A stretch of DNA of 64,000 bases from Phragmites australis (GCF_958298935.1 NC_084921.1:37405501-37469500); one strand, 5' to 3'; counted from the stretch's first letter, positions 37,820 through 50,203 are shown. Made by a program: numbers and translations. The notes: a model not told the origin generated them from the sequence alone.

Positions 37820-39974
37820 TGTAATACCCGATAATAATAATAATAATGTGACTTTCTAAACCATTGCTCGGTTGGACGATCGGAGATCGTGGATGCGTAG
37901 ATCTCGTCAAGACGAATCCGTTCTGCTATCTACTGTTGCGTTTGGGCGCTTAGTGAATTCGTGATAAACCCAATAAATTTAGACCGTTGGTTAAAAAAAA
38001 AAAAGGGGATAAGGTTTGGTGGGATCGGCTCCCACCCGATCCCACCCGCACTCGCCACGCCCACGCTTCCTAGGCAGCCACCACTGCCTCCAGCCGCCGC
38101 CGCTGCAGCCATCCCTAGCTCCCCACCCCCCCCCGGTTGCCGCGCACCACCGCGCCCAGCCATCCGCTGCTGGCCGAAGCGCGGCCTGTCGGTGGTGGGG
38201 AGGGAGGGGAGCAAGGGGAGCGTGGTGGGGAGGAAGAAGCAGGGAGGGGGGCCGGCTGGCCTGTCGGTCAGAGAAGAAAAGAAGGAAGGAAAGGAGAGGA
38301 AAAGAAGAAAAGAAGAAGAAGATGGAGAAGGAGGAGGAGGGAGGAGGAAGCCATCCGGGGGTTCGCTGGTTTTTTCTCGCCGGTTTGCGGTTCTACTCCA
38401 AAGGTGACTCTTCCGTAGTCCTTAGATGCTTGTAGGTGATTGAGTTTAGTCGTCCGCGTTGTCGGTTAAGTGTATTGTTGGCCCAGTTAGTGAGTAGCGC
38501 ATCATTTAAATTTGAGGCCTAACCAGTGTTGGTCGCTAGTGTATGTCTATAATGGAAGTTGTAGTTCACGTTATAGGCGTACCGATGGCGTGGGCGTTGT
38601 TCTTTTTGAGTAAGTGGTTTAGGTGTTTTTGGCTATTTGGGGTCGGTGTCCGACGAGGTTTAGCCGTACGTTGTGGCTTATTCTTCGCTCTTTGTCTGAG
38701 CTAGAGGGGGGGGGGAGGTCTTACTCGGCGTCTAGCAAGCTAGTTGGTAGATGTCTTTTTGAAGTCTTCGGTTGTCGAACGCTGGGTTTTGGCGTATTAG
38801 CGTGCATCTTCTTTTACTTCGTCGTTGCGGCGTCGTTGTGCTAATGGTGTGTTTGTTCAGGTGGTGCCACCTCACGTCACGACTAGTGCCCGGCTTCATC
38901 GTCGGTGAAGGCAAGTAAATGTAGCGAATGACTACGCTTTAACCTATTATTGGGTTACCTACATTCTTTTAATTACAATGCATTCATCTAACCTGAATAA
39001 TTGATTATGAGCTGGTTACTATGTTATTTATTTTTTCAGAAGTTTACTCGATTATTGATTTACAAAGTGCAGTAAGCACGATATGCCATTCTGCAGTTGT
39101 TCATTATTGTATTATGCAATATTTTTTTGAAGTCTCAAGCATATTCCGGGAGTTATGTTGTTGGTTATGCTTGAAGCACGTCATACATATACATCTCATA
39201 TATTGGAAGTTTGTTGTCGTCTTCTGGTCACGACCATACCGGTACAGCACCGTATGTTACCCGAGGAGGGGTACGGTGCACACCCTTACGTTACCCGAGG
39301 AGGGGTAAGGGTGAGGAGAGCATGTCATGTGCATGGTTATGTATTCTTATGAAATTCAATGAGTTATTCGCATCAAGATCTTATTTCCTTTAGTTGGCTT
39401 GTATATATATATATGCGGTTGTGAAGGCTTATAACAACCGAATGTTAAAATGGTTAATGTTACCGTTGGACTGGCTTAGTCATAGTTGTTTCTCCTGATG
39501 TTGACAGTCTGTTTCATTACTAGTTTCTATTTAGAAATGTTTGCTTATTCAACTGTGGCTAAATAACTTTTTAAAGTACAATTCACTTGCTGAGATTTTT
39601 GAATCTCACCCGTGCTTTCTTTCCAGGTTCTTTTTGAGGTGTCAATCGCTTGCGGGATGGGTAGTTACACGTCGCCTGCGCGCTCACCTTCTCTCTTGGG
39701 CTAAATTTGATGTCTTGTTAGATATTGTCTTTTGCCCTGTAATGTATATAGTGAATCTGTGGTGGTTAAGTTGTATGGTCGAGGCTTGAACCTCGTTTGC
39801 TAGGATCTTTATATTGCTAGTGTGATATTCTATATCTGTTCTGTTTGGATTGTTGTTGCCTGTTATATCTCCACTTTCAAGGGAAGTGCTGCCAAAATTT
39901 CCTTTAACTTTCGACAGATCTGTAGGTTGGTCTAAGTGACCTTCCGGGCTTGTTTTGGTCCCCAGGGTGTTACA
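37820..39974 (+). repeat. 5' LTR of the Gypsy element
   Basis: 2155 bp, starting TGTAATACCCGATAATAAT and ending GTGTTACA. It matches the 3' LTR along its whole length with scattered substitutions and small indels. It contains an AGAAGAAG purine tract (about 38270-38345) and a short direct repeat, GTTACCCGAGGAGGGGTA, at 39256-39273 and 39290-39307. Confidence 0.93.
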
Positions 39975-40155
39975 GTTGGTATCAAAGCCTAGGCTTTAGG
40001 TCCTAGGTAATTAAACTCTAAAACTGACACACGTGCACCTGTAGGATGGGTTTTGGTTGCATTTTCATCGCATGCGCCTGTTTATATACGTCTGTATGCT
40101 GATTTGTTCCTTAAGTGTTGTTGTTGAATGCTGAGCTTTTGGTTGTGGTTTGTAG

Positions 40156-41330
40156 ATGCCGCCGAAGGTTCGTGGTCGTCGATCTGGTCGTGGAGGGCGG
40201 GGAGGACGTGGTCGCACTGCGGCGCCAGGGGGTGGCGACGCGCGGTCGGTGGCCGAGTCGTCCGTGCCAGAGGGTGGAGGTCAGGTTGACCTGGTTGCTG
40301 CCATTAGAGAGATGCAGGAGGTGGTGATGAGGACGCTTGGGCAGGGCCAGGGTCAGGCTGTGGGTGCTGGTCGCACCGCTATGGCGCCCAGGACTGCTGC
40401 CGCTAGGCGTGGCAGTGGGATGATGCTGCGAGACTGGGTCGGGTTGAAGCTCGACAGCTTCGATGGGTCTGGCAGTCCAATCCAGGCAGCGGATTGGTTG
40501 ACCTATATGGTGAAGCAAGTTGAGGCTTTTGAGGTGGGGATGCAGGACAGTGTGCGCTTTGTGACTCAGCTGCTGAAGGGAGAGGCTCAGATCTGGTGGG
40601 ATAGTGTGTTGGCTTCTAGGTCCGTGGTATTGGGCAGTCCTTCTTGGGAGGAGTTTGCTCGCCAATACGAGAGACGGTTCTATCCTGCCGCTTTCCTTGA
40701 CAAGATGCATATCAAGTTGGAGCAGTTCACTCAGGACAGGAGGTCAGTGACAGAGTATGAGGTTGGCTTCAACCAGATTGTTCGGTTCGTGCCCCATGTG
40801 GCACACGATGAGGCGGAGAAGGCTCGACGCTTCCGGCAGGGGCTTCGCCCTGCCATTCGCCACACACTTGGTGCCTTTCCCATCACTGACTTTCGTTCGA
40901 TGGTGGAGCAGGCACTTGGTGTAGAGTTGCAGTTTAGCTACACCGACGATCTTCGTAAGACTTCCAGTGGAGACCAGTACAGAGGCCCTGCGGAGAGAGA
41001 GGGCCATTCTAGTGGCCCTATGCAGAGGAGGGGGAAAAGCCATCATTACCAGCCCTACCGTGGCAGCTCTGGGCCGTCGCGTGCTCCAGGAGGGAGTGTG
41101 CCTCAGACCCGCCCCTTTGCCAAGCCTAGCATGGGCATGATCTGCTTCCGTTGTGGTGGCCGCATCATCGCAGCGAGTGCACTTGGTGTGGGAGGTGCTC
41201 CTTGTGTGGTCAGGAGAGCCACAAGGACGTGGTGTGCAAGAAGAACCCCAACTCCAAGCTGCATTGGGAGCCCGCATCGTCCTCAGCTGGAGGGCAGCGC
41301 TCTGGAGGCTCGGTCCAGATGCTAGCTGCG
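40156..41330 (+). pseudogene. Gypsy gag, frameshifted at the zinc knuckle
   Basis: Gag starts at 40156 with an Arg/Gly-rich head (MPPKVRGRRSGRGGRGG). The retrotransposon gag core follows: WLTYMVKQVEAFEV, LLKGEAQIWWDS, WEEFARQYERRFYP, DRRSVTEYEVGFNQ. The CCHC region begins CFRCGG near 41145 and then changes frame; the rest (CSLCGQESHKDVVC) reads on in the next frame and leads into protease. In an intact element gag-pol would be a single frame, so this is one of several inactivating changes. Confidence 0.85.
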
Positions 41331-41539
41331 CCTCCTACCCTGCAGTATCTGTCAGCGCCTTCTTCAGCTCCGTCAGCTGCCCCTACACCTCCACACGGGG
41401 TTTATTGGGTACCCCAGTTTTTCCCACCACCAGGCCCGGTGCCACCACAGTGGGGTTCCGCACCGACACGTTCGGGTGCGGGGACTTCTTCGTCACAGGC
41501 TGCTCCTGGGGTCTACGCTGCGCCCGCAGTTGGGGGTGT

Positions 41540-41966
41540 GGACCGTGGTGACGTGGTGACATGTATCATTTCAGTTGATTCTGTTGATGCTAGTGTTTTG
41601 TTCGACTCTGGCGCTAGTTTCTCATTTGTCTTTGTGGGCTTTGCTGGTTGTGCTGGTCTTCCTTTGCAGGAAATTGGTCAGGCCGTGGTGGTTAGCTCAC
41701 CACGTGGCCTTATCTCTAGTTGCAAGGTCTGTCCAGGCTGTCTTGTATTCTTAGCTGATGAGGAGTTCGTTGTGAATCTGGTGGTGATTCCCTTGGAGCC
41801 GTTCGATGTCATTCTTGGCATGGACTGGCTATCTCAGTACCGGGTAGTGATCGATTGTTCATGGAAGACCATCACCTTGCAGACGCCGTCTGGACGAGAG
41901 GTGATCTTTCAGGAGAGTGCTCTCCAGCACACTCTCGTTCCTATGCCGAATGTTTCCAGATCGTAA
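41540..41966 (+). pseudogene. Gypsy aspartic protease region
   Basis: The reading contains the active-site box LFDSGASFSF near 41600 and the conserved FDVILGMDWLSQY block near 41805-41840, typical of chromovirus proteases. It is preceded by a Pro-rich linker (41330-41530). The frame ends at a stop at 41964-41966, beyond which pol continues in another frame. Confidence 0.85.
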
Positions 41967-43340
41967 GATGCTAAAATCTGAGATTCTTTGGTCGTTGGTT
42001 GATGGTGTAGAAGCAGAGGTGCACTTGAAGGATATCCCAGTTGTTTGTCAATACCCTGATATGTTCCCCAGTGAACTTCCAGGATTGCCACCTAAGCGGG
42101 AAGCTATGTGTCGCATTGAGCTAGTCCCTAGTACGAGGCCGATCTATAAGACCTCGTATCGGATGGCTCCAGTTGGGCAAGTGGAGTTAAAGAAGCAGCT
42201 AGATGAGCTCCTGGCTAAGGGCTTTGTTAGGCCGAGCACATCTCCTTAGGCTGCTCCGGTCTTATTTGTGGAAAAGAAGGATGGCACCAAGAGGTTTTGT
42301 GTGGACTATCGGGCGCTTAATCAAGTCACCATTAAGAACAAATATCTTATGTCTTGCATTGATGTTCTCTTTGATCAGTTGAAAGGTGCTAAGGTATTCT
42401 CGAAAATTGATTTGCAGTCAGGTTACCATCAGTTGCGGATCAGTTGAGAAGACGGCTTTCAGCACGAGGTATGGACATTTCGAGTTTGTAGTTATGTCCT
42501 TTGGACTAACGAATGCTCCTGCTGCTTTTATGGAGGCAATGAACAGGATGTTTCATGAGTACCTTGATGTCTTCGTGGTGGTTTTCATCGATGATATCCT
42601 TGTCTATTCGAAGACTAAGGAGGAGCATGCCGTGCATCTTGGCTTGGTATTGGATACTCTTCAGAAGAACAAGTTTTATGCAAAACTCAAGAAGTGTGCT
42701 TTTTGTTATTTGAAGTGGGTTTCCTTGGGCATGTTATCAATGAGAATGGTATCATCGTTGACCCGAAGAATGTTGCATCAGTGGTCAAATGGCGGAGGCC
42801 GATCAGTGTGACTGAGGTCAGGAGTTTCCTTGGGCTTGCAGGCTATTATCGGCATTTCGTGCAAGATTTCTCCATCATTGCTAAGCCAATGACCAGGCTC
42901 ACTCAGAAGGGGGTTCCTTTTACTTGGACTGATGAGTGTGAGGCATGCTTCCAGATGTTGAAGAATAAGTTGGTTAATGCACCTATTCTTTCTTTGCCCG
43001 TGAGTGGCAAGCGCTACACCGTGTACACAGATGCTTCCTGGATTGGTTTAGGTTGTGTGCTGATGCAGGAGGGTCGTGTCATTGCTTATGCTTCCAGGCA
43101 GTTGAAGTCTCATCAGCAGAATTATCCCACTCATGATCTTGAATTAGCTACGGTTGTTTTTGCATTGAAAACTTGGAGGCACTACCTTTATGAGAGTCGT
43201 GCGACATCTTTACCGATCATAAGAGTCTCAAGTACATCTTCACTCAGCGAGAGCTGAATTTGAGGGAACGTAGATAGCTAGAGTTTATAAAAGACTATGA
43301 TCTGGCAATTCAGTACCATCCAGGCAAGGCTAATGTGGTG
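41967..43340 (+). pseudogene. Gypsy reverse transcriptase and RNase H, broken
   Basis: RT blocks appear in order: ELPGLPPKREAMCRIELVP, a stop at 42247-42249, [34 protein letters not shown], a frame change, [18 protein letters not shown] and the catalytic FIDDILVYS at 42584-42610. RNase H follows with [16 protein letters not shown] and [20 protein letters not shown] (about 43010-43150). At least one stop and several frameshifts inactivate it. Confidence 0.88.
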
Positions 43341-43639
43341 GCCGATGCTTTAAGCAGGACATGTGTCCCTAGTACGGTGATGTCTTTGATCTCAGAGTTT
43401 GAGCGGATGCATATATCTTTCTGTTTCGCTGGTGTTGCGCAAGAGCAAACACAAATGATCATTCAGACTGCCATACCCGAGCGTGTTCGTGAGGCTTAGC
43501 AGCATGATCGGCTCCTTTCTAGTGTAAGGAAGAGGATCTCAGAGGGTTGGTCCCGAGAGTTCAGTTTAGACGAGGATGGTGTAGTTCGTTTCAGAGGCCG
43601 TCTTTGTGTGCCCCAGAAGTCCGAGGTGAAGGCAGATAT

Positions 43640-44600
43640 CCTTCATGAGGCTCACCGGACGCCATACTCTGTGCATCCGGGTGAGATTAAGATGTACCGT
43701 GATCTAAAGCAGCTCTTTTAGTGGAAGCGTATGAGGGTTGACATTGCTAAGTATGTTGCTTCTTGTGGTGTGTGCCAGCAGGTGAAGGCCGAGCATAAGC
43801 GGCCTGCCGGTTTGTTGCAGCCTTTGCCAGTTCCCGAGTGGAAATGGGAGCGTGTCGCGATGGACTTTGTGATTGGCTTGCCTCGCTCTCCTCGTGGTCG
43901 AGACGCTATATGGGTTGTTGTGGACAGGCTTACCAAGTCCGCGCACTTTATTCCCATGAACACGACTAACTCTGCGCAGGATTTGGCTCCCTTGTATATT
44001 AGGGAAGTGGTTAGATTGCATGGAGTGCCGAAGTCGATTGTTTCGGATCGGGACTCCAAGTTTGTGTCTCCCTTTTGGCAGAGCTTGCAGAGTGCTTTGG
44101 GCACGAAGCTCACTCTTAGCACAGCTTTCCACCCTCAGACGGACGGTCAGTCAGAGCGGACAATCCAGACACTAGAGGATATGTTGCGTGCCTGCGTTTT
44201 GTCCTAAAAGGGCAGTTGGGAGGACCATCTAGCTTTGGTTGAGTTTGCTTATAATAACAACTTTCAAGCAAGTATCAAGATGGCTCCTTTCGAGGCTTTA
44301 TATGGTCGAAAGTGTTTCTCCTCTTTGTTGGAATGCGGTGGGTGAGAGATCTTTGCTTGGTCCAGACTTTGTTCAGCAGACCTCAGAAAAGGTGCAGGAG
44401 ATTCGCCAGAATCTGTTGGCCGCGCAGAGCCGACAGAAGAGCTATGCTAATATTAGGCGTCGTGATCTGGAGTTTGCTGTTAGGGATCTCATGCTTCTCA
44501 GGGTTTCGCCAACCAAGGGTATTGTTCGCTTTGGTACCATCGGGAAGCTCAGCCCGCAGTACATTGGTCCGTTTCCGGTTGTGACTTGTGTTGGTAGTTT
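43640..44600 (+). pseudogene. Gypsy integrase, cut by the hAT insertion
   Basis: The zinc-binding HX..HX..CX2C region (HEAHRTPYSVH ... CGVCQQ) contains a stop at 43719. The core follows with its acidic residues in MDFVIGLP, VSDRDSKF and the QSERTIQTLE block. A stop ends the segment at 44205. The C-terminal part runs up to 44600, where the hAT transposon interrupts it; the coding sequence resumes at 47999. Confidence 0.86.
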
Positions 44601-47600
44601 CTCTGTTACACGGATACGCACGAGAGGCGCCGTATCCCCGTCCAGGACGCATACAGAACGGGGATACGCGTATCCCTGCGTATCCCTTTTTTTATTTTAA
44701 AAAAATACGAAATTAAAGGGATACGCGGGGGATACGGCCCGAAATACGGCCCGGCCCATGTATGAGAGGATGCTACTAACCTTTCTCCTCTACGCCGCCA
44801 CTGCACAGACCGACCAAGCCGCTGGAAGTTTCTGCTCTCCGCCGCCGGAACACAGGCCATCCATCCGCCGCCGCCCCTCCTCCTCTCCGCCGGCGTCGCC
44901 TCCCCTTCTCTCCGCCGGCGCCGCCTCCCCTCCTCTCCGTCGGCGCCGCCCCTCATCCTCACCTGGCAGAACACGCTGAAGCGCGCCGCCCCTCCTCTCC
45001 AAGGCGCCGCCTCCCCTCCTCTCCGCCGGCGCCGCCTCCCCTCCTGTCGTTGCCGCTGCTACGTGCTTCGTCCAGTACGCGCGCGGGCTTCATCCAGTAT
45101 AGCAGCCAGCAGGTAAGGCGCGCCCCCCTCCATCTTCCTCTACTAGGACTAGAAATTGACAGGTCCTTCAAATACCAATAAATTTTCTGATTTGAGCACG
45201 CTTAACTGGCCATGTGTTATAAATAGGTATTTGCAATTAATTGCTTAATGCTGCAGTCAACAAGTTTAATATCTTAAGCAATGAGTTTAATATCTTAAGC
45301 AATGAAATTTTGGAACTGATGAATAGAAACTGAGGCATTGTAATGGCATCAAGTGGAAGCGGAAGTGAAACAGGAACACGATCCTCTGTTGGTAGTCATG
45401 AAACAGAAAATGAAGAAACTGAGTACAGGAACCCCAAATATCCATTGTGGGTTCATGTTACTAGATATGTGACACCCGGCCGTGGAGGCAATGCGAGATT
45501 TAGGTGTCATTTTTGTGAAAAAGATTATCCGGGCAGCTATTCAAGATTATACGGGTGTTGCGATTTGTGAGAAGATTTCATACCCTATCCTTGAGCAACT
45601 TCGCAAGGAAGATCGTGAAGCTACAGAGGTTGCAACGACTAGTGCCCCTAGGAATAAGCTACTTCGCTTACCCCCTTTTGAAGATTCAGGCTTGCCACTA
45701 TCATCAAAGAAAAGAAAAGGGAAGCAATCAGAGATTTCAGAAAGTTTTAATGCTGAAACCCGACACATTGCCGATGGTCATATTGCAAGATTGTTCTACA
45801 CTGCAGGTTTGCAGAATTGCAATTAATTATGTTGTACTTGTATTTTGCATTTCTCATTTCGTTTGAAGCATGCTAGTACTTTATTTTGCAGGGCTTCCTT
45901 TCAATGTGCCAAGGAACCCCAATTATCGGGCGTCTTACAATTTTGTTGCAAACAACAAAATGGGTGGTTATGTGCCTCCGGGATATAATGCATTGAAGAC
46001 AACTCTTCTCCAAAAAGAGAAGGGGCATGTTGAGAGGATGCTTCAACCTATCAAATCCACGTGGCCCTTCAAAGGAGTGACTATTGCAGCTGATGGGTGG
46101 ACTGATCCACAAAGACGCCCAATTTTAAATTTTATAGCTGTGACAGAGGGTGCTCCAATTTTTCTAAAATCAATTGACTCCGAAGGAGAGGTACAAAATC
46201 AATTTGAGCTTGTCTTTTTGATCTTTTTTTGGTACTTTATGGTCTTCCTGTCTTGAACTCTTGATAGGTGAAAAGCAAGGAATATATCTTCGATAGGTTG
46301 AAGGAGGTGATAGAGGAAGTTGGATCAAAGAATGTGGTCCAAGTGATCACTGACAATGCGGCAAATTGCAAAGCCGTCGGATTGATGATTGAATCAAAGT
46401 ACAAGAACATCTTTTGGACTCCTTGCGTTGTGCACACCCTCAACCTTGCATTGAAGAATATTTGTGCTCCAAAGGACGATGAAGGCGACAATAAAGAACT
46501 TGTTTGGATCAAACACATCTCAGAAGATGCCTCCTATATCAAGAATTACATCATGAATCATGGCATGAGGTTGTCCATGTTCAATGAGTTTACCAAACTC
46601 AAGTTTCTTGCAGTTGCGGAAACAAGATTTGCTAGTGTCATTGTCATGTTGAATAGGTTCTTGCTTATCAAGGAAGCATTGGTGCTCATGGTTGTTGGTG
46701 ACAAGTGGATGGCTTATAGGGAGGACGATCCAACCAAAGCTCAAGCGGTGAAGGAAAAGATTCTCAATGATATATGGTGGGATCAAGTTCAATACATTGT
46801 TGATTTCACCAATCCTATTTATTCAATGCTACGGGCAGCTGACACGGACAAGCCATGTCTCCATTTGGTCTATGAGATGTGGGACTCCATGATAGAGAAG
46901 GTGATGTGCTGATTTTGACATTTAGTTATCTATGTTTGCTGATTTTGTTGTCCTATGCTTGCTGATTTTTTTATTATATATCTTAGGTGAGAGCTTGTAT
47001 CTATCGGAAGGAGGGAATTGTGGATGGTGGTACAAGTGTCTTTTTTGATGTTGTTCAAAGCATTTTACTATCTAGGTGGGGCAAGAGTAATACTCCTCTC
47101 CAGTGTTTCGCACACTCACTAAATCCAAGGTAACAAAATATCAACGTTACATTATCATTTAAATGTTTTGAATTGCACAATCTTGATGATTCTTTTTGTT
47201 ATTGTGGTGATGATAGATACTATAGTCCAGCTTGGCTTAATGAAGTATCTGGTCGTGTCAGCCCAAATAATGATGTTGAAATTAATACTGAGAGGAACAA
47301 ATGTTTTAGAAAGTTCTTTCCGGATCCGGATGACTTAAGGAAAATCAAGACACAATTTGCTGATTTCTCACTATTTTTGGGTGCCTTTGATGACCCTGAT
47401 TCAGTTGAGGATAGAACTCATTTTGAGACAAAGCAATGGTGGGGCACTTATGGAGTTCACACCCCAGTGTTGAAAGATTTAGCCTTGAAGCTACTTGGCA
47501 GCTAACATCTTCCTCTTGCTGTGAGAGGAATTGGAGCACATATGCTTTTATACATAGCATGAAGAGGAATAAGCTCACTCCTAAGAGAGCTGAGGATTTG

Positions 47601-47990
47601 ATGTTTGTGCATAACAACTTGCGTCTTCTTTAAAGGAAGTCCAATGATTATCAAAGTGGGTCAAGCCGAATGTGGGATGTTGGGGGAGATGGCACCGAGA
47701 GCTTTGTTGGTGTTGGCTTTTTAGAATGTGCTGATCTGACACTTGATGAGCCAGAATTTGAGGAGATATTAAGAGGGGAAGATTGAGTTCTTATCAGTTC
47801 TTGAAGAGCTTAGCATGTTTCTTTATCTTATATTTCTATGATATATTGATATTATTATGTAATGCACAATATTCGACTATGGTTGTAATTTTGTATTTGG
47901 GGTTTACCGTATCCCCGTATTGCTGTTTTTGGAAAATATTGTCCCCGTATCCATATCCCCGTATTCGTATCCCCGTACTGTGTAACATTG
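44601..47990 (+). mobile_element. hAT transposon inserted in the Gypsy pol
   Basis: A 3390-bp element with the 8-bp target duplication GGTAGTTT (44593-44600 and 47991-47998). Its inverted ends are CTCTGTTACAC on the left and, on the minus strand, CAATGTTACAC from the right. The subterminal regions are full of GTATCCCCGTATCC-type words in both orientations, as expected for transposase binding sites. It carries a spliced BED/DUF659/hAT-dimerisation transposase gene. The Gypsy frame continues precisely on both sides of one target copy, which proves insertion into the retroelement. Confidence 0.93.
45343..47786 (+). pseudogene. hAT transposase gene (BED, DUF659, dimerisation), mildly damaged
   Basis: Probable exons are 45343-45806, 45892-46190, 46268-46900, 46987-47129 and 47217-47786, all with GT-AG borders. 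Exon 1 starts MASSGSGSETGTRSS and holds a BED finger (PLWVHVTRYVTP, FRCHFCEKDYPGSYSR). A small deletion and frame change near 45540 removes the His part of the finger. Exons 2-3 encode the DUF659 catalytic region (VTIAADGWTDPQRRP, VITDNAANCKAVG, CVVHTLNLALKN). Exon 5 encodes the dimerisation domain (CCERNWSTYAFIHSMKRNKL), with a one-base frame change just before it and a stop after LRLL. Few breaks suggest a fairly recent copy. Confidence 0.85.
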
Positions 47991-47998
47991 GGTAGTTT

Positions 47999-48254
47999 GG
48001 CCTATCGTCTGGAGTTGCCGGACTCAATGAGGGGAGTGCATAATGTATTCCATGTTTCTATGCTACGGAAGTATCTCCGCGACCCTGAGCATAAGATCGA
48101 TTTGGAGTCCATCACGGTGGAACAGGATCTCACCGTGGAGTATCATCCGGTGTGCATCTTGGACTCATCTGAGCGAGTCATGCGGAGGAGGACCATCAAG
48201 TATGTGAAGGTCCTTTGGTCAAATCAGACTGAACGTGAGGCAACATGGGAACTT
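47999..48254 (+). pseudogene. Gypsy pol C-terminal part (integrase end, chromodomain region)
   Basis: Pol resumes after the hAT element with LAYRLELP, GVHNVFHVSMLRKYL, VEYHPVCILDSSERVMRRRT and VKVLWSNQTEREATWE. It is interrupted at 48254 by the gag-only LTR element and continues at 50799 to a stop at 50892-50894. These are the conserved motifs before the end of chromovirus pol; the chromodomain-like shape is inferred from the family. Confidence 0.85.
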
Positions 48255-49289
48255 TGTTAGATTAATCTTGTTGATTTTGCATTAGCAGTATGTTTAGCTT
48301 TGTGTATGTGTCGGTTTGGCATGTAATAGGCTAGTCCATGTGAAGAGTGCATGATGCATGGCTTGTGGGCAAATCAGAAGAGAGTAGTGAGCTGATTGCC
48401 AGCCAGCCAGGAGACGAGTGCATGCAGGTGTTCATGGAGTTCAGCCATGCAGGAAATTGCGGCCAGGAGTTTGGCCAAGTCGTGGAGCATATCCAGGAGG
48501 AGGAAGCGGTCCGGCCATGGAGATGTGCGTGGCCTGCACTCCTGGAGAGATAGGCGATGTGGCTGGCCGCGTTAGTTAAGAGTCATGCATGTAGTCAGCG
48601 TATGGGTTAAGCAGTTGTGATCCGGTTTTTGCAGCTAGTTGAACACGTCGTAAGGAACAACCTGTCACCAGTGTGTGTCTTTATATACGAGTATGTGTAA
48701 TCTGTTTTATTAAGGAGAATAAAAAAGAGAAAAGGCATAGTTGTGTGTGTTGCCGCAAGAGCTCTTGTGTGTTTCTCTTCCTACCAGTGTTCTACTAACT
48801 AGTTTTCTGCCTTGCATCTCCATCTCGCGGGGAGCTGATTACCAGCCAGCCAGGAGACGAGTGCATGCAGGTGTTCATGGAGTTCAGCCATGCAGGAAAT
48901 TGCGGCCAGGAGTTTGGCCAAGTCGTGGAGCATATCCAGGAGGAGGAAGCGGTCCGGCCATGGAGATGTGCGTGGCCTGCACTCCTAGAGAGATGGGCGA
49001 TGTGGCTGGCCGCGTTAGTTAAGAGTCATGCATGTAGTCAGCGTATGGGTTAAGCAGTTGTGATCCGGTTCTTGCGGCTAGTTGAGCACGTCGCAAGGAA
49101 CGACCTGTCACCAGTGTGTGTCTTTATATACGAGTATGTGTAATCTGTTTTATTAAGGAGAATAAAAAAGGGAAAAGGCATAGTTGTGTGTGTGTTGCCG
49201 CAAGAGCTCTTGTGTGTTTCTCTTCCTACCAGTGTTCTACTAACTAGTTTTCTGCCTTGCATCTCCATCTCGCGTGAGTATTTCCAACA
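48255..49289 (+). repeat. 5' LTR of the gag-only element, with internal tandem duplication
   Basis: 1035 bp against 590 bp for the 3' LTR. The extra length is a tandem copy of about 443 bp: the unit starting GAGCTGATTGCCAGCC at 48389 recurs from 48832 (GAGCTGATTACCAGCC). Both copies end with the same CATCTCCATCTCGCG words (to about 48829 and 49274). Confidence 0.9.
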
Positions 49290-49310
49290 TTTGGTATCTA
49301 GAGTCGGTTT

Positions 49311-50153
49311 ATGCCCAAGTATTTGCAGTTCAAGGAGATGTCGATCATCCCGGCGCACGCGGTGAAGGAGGGCGACGTGTCACTCTTGTACCCGATGCTC
49401 ACCGCCACCAACTACTCCACTTGGGCGATCAAGATGGAGGCCAACATGGATGCGCAAGGTCTGTGGGACGCCATCGAGCCCGCGGCCGGGGAGGCCGTGG
49501 ATACGAAGAAGGACAAGCTTGCACGAGTGTGTCTCTTCGGGGCTGTCCCTGACGATGTGCTGCAGCAGATCGTGAAGAAGAAGACTGCCAAGGAGGCTTG
49601 GGAGAGCCTGGCGACGAGGTACCTTGGCGTTGATCGAGTGAAGAAGGCGCGAGTGCAGACCTTGAAGAGTGATTTCAAGGACCTGCACATGAAGGACACC
49701 GAGTCCATCGACGAGTTCGCGGGCAAAATCAGCGGCCTAGCGAACAAGTTGAGTGACCTCGGTGCAACCATGGAGGATGGCGAGCTCGTGAAGAAGCTGC
49801 TTGACTCGGTGCCCGACAAGTTTTTGCAGGTAATCGCTGCGATCGAGCAGTTCTCCAACTTGGACGACATGCCGTTCGATGAGGCGATTGGCTGCCTCAA
49901 AGCATACGAGGAAAGGATACAGAAGCGCGACGACAAGATGGAGGAGCGCCTGCTTCTCACCTCCGGTGCCTCAGCTGGTGGTGCTCCATCCCGTAGCAAG
50001 AAGAGCCGCACCTTTGACAAGGCAAAGGTGCGCTGCTACAACTGCCAAGAGTATGGACATTACTCTTGGGAGAACAAGTGCAATGAGTTGAAGAAGAAGG
50101 AAGAGGCGCATCTTATCATGGCAGACGCCAACTACGAGCCTGCGCTACTCTGA
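49311..50153 (+). CDS. Copia-type Gag of the non-autonomous element
   Basis: Intact 280-residue ORF. The N-terminal half has Copia gag features: SLLYPMLTATNYSTWAIKME, GLWDAIEP, TAKEAWESLATRYLG, LKSDFKDLHMKDTESIDEF and LLDSVPDKFLQVIAAIEQFS (UBN2-type). A basic linker precedes one zinc knuckle, CYNCQEYGHY...C near residues 246-261. Its last spacing is six residues instead of the standard four. The protein ends ...EAHLIMADANYEPALL with no pol fusion. It would assemble virus-like particles in the cytoplasm and package its own RNA; that is inferred from the family. The frame has no break, unlike the neighbouring Gypsy pol. Confidence 0.88.
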   Translation: MPKYLQFKEMSIIPAHAVKEGDVSLLYPMLTATNYSTWAIKMEANMDAQGLWDAIEPAAGEAVDTKKDKLARVCLFGAVPDDVLQQIVKKKTAKEAWESLATRYLGVDRVKKARVQTLKSDFKDLHMKDTESIDEFAGKISGLANKLSDLGATMEDGELVKKLLDSVPDKFLQVIAAIEQFSNLDDMPFDEAIGCLKAYEERIQKRDDKMEERLLLTSGASAGGAPSRSKKSRTFDKAKVRCYNCQEYGHYSWENKCNELKKKEEAHLIMADANYEPALL

Positions 50154-50203
50154 TCCACAGCAAGGATGTGATCAAAATAATGACAACAAGATTAGGGGGT
50201 GAA

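Noticed and set aside
39256..39307. Short direct repeats considered as a CRISPR-like or regulatory array
   Set aside because: Only two 18-bp copies inside an LTR of a plant retrotransposon; the second LTR shows degraded versions.
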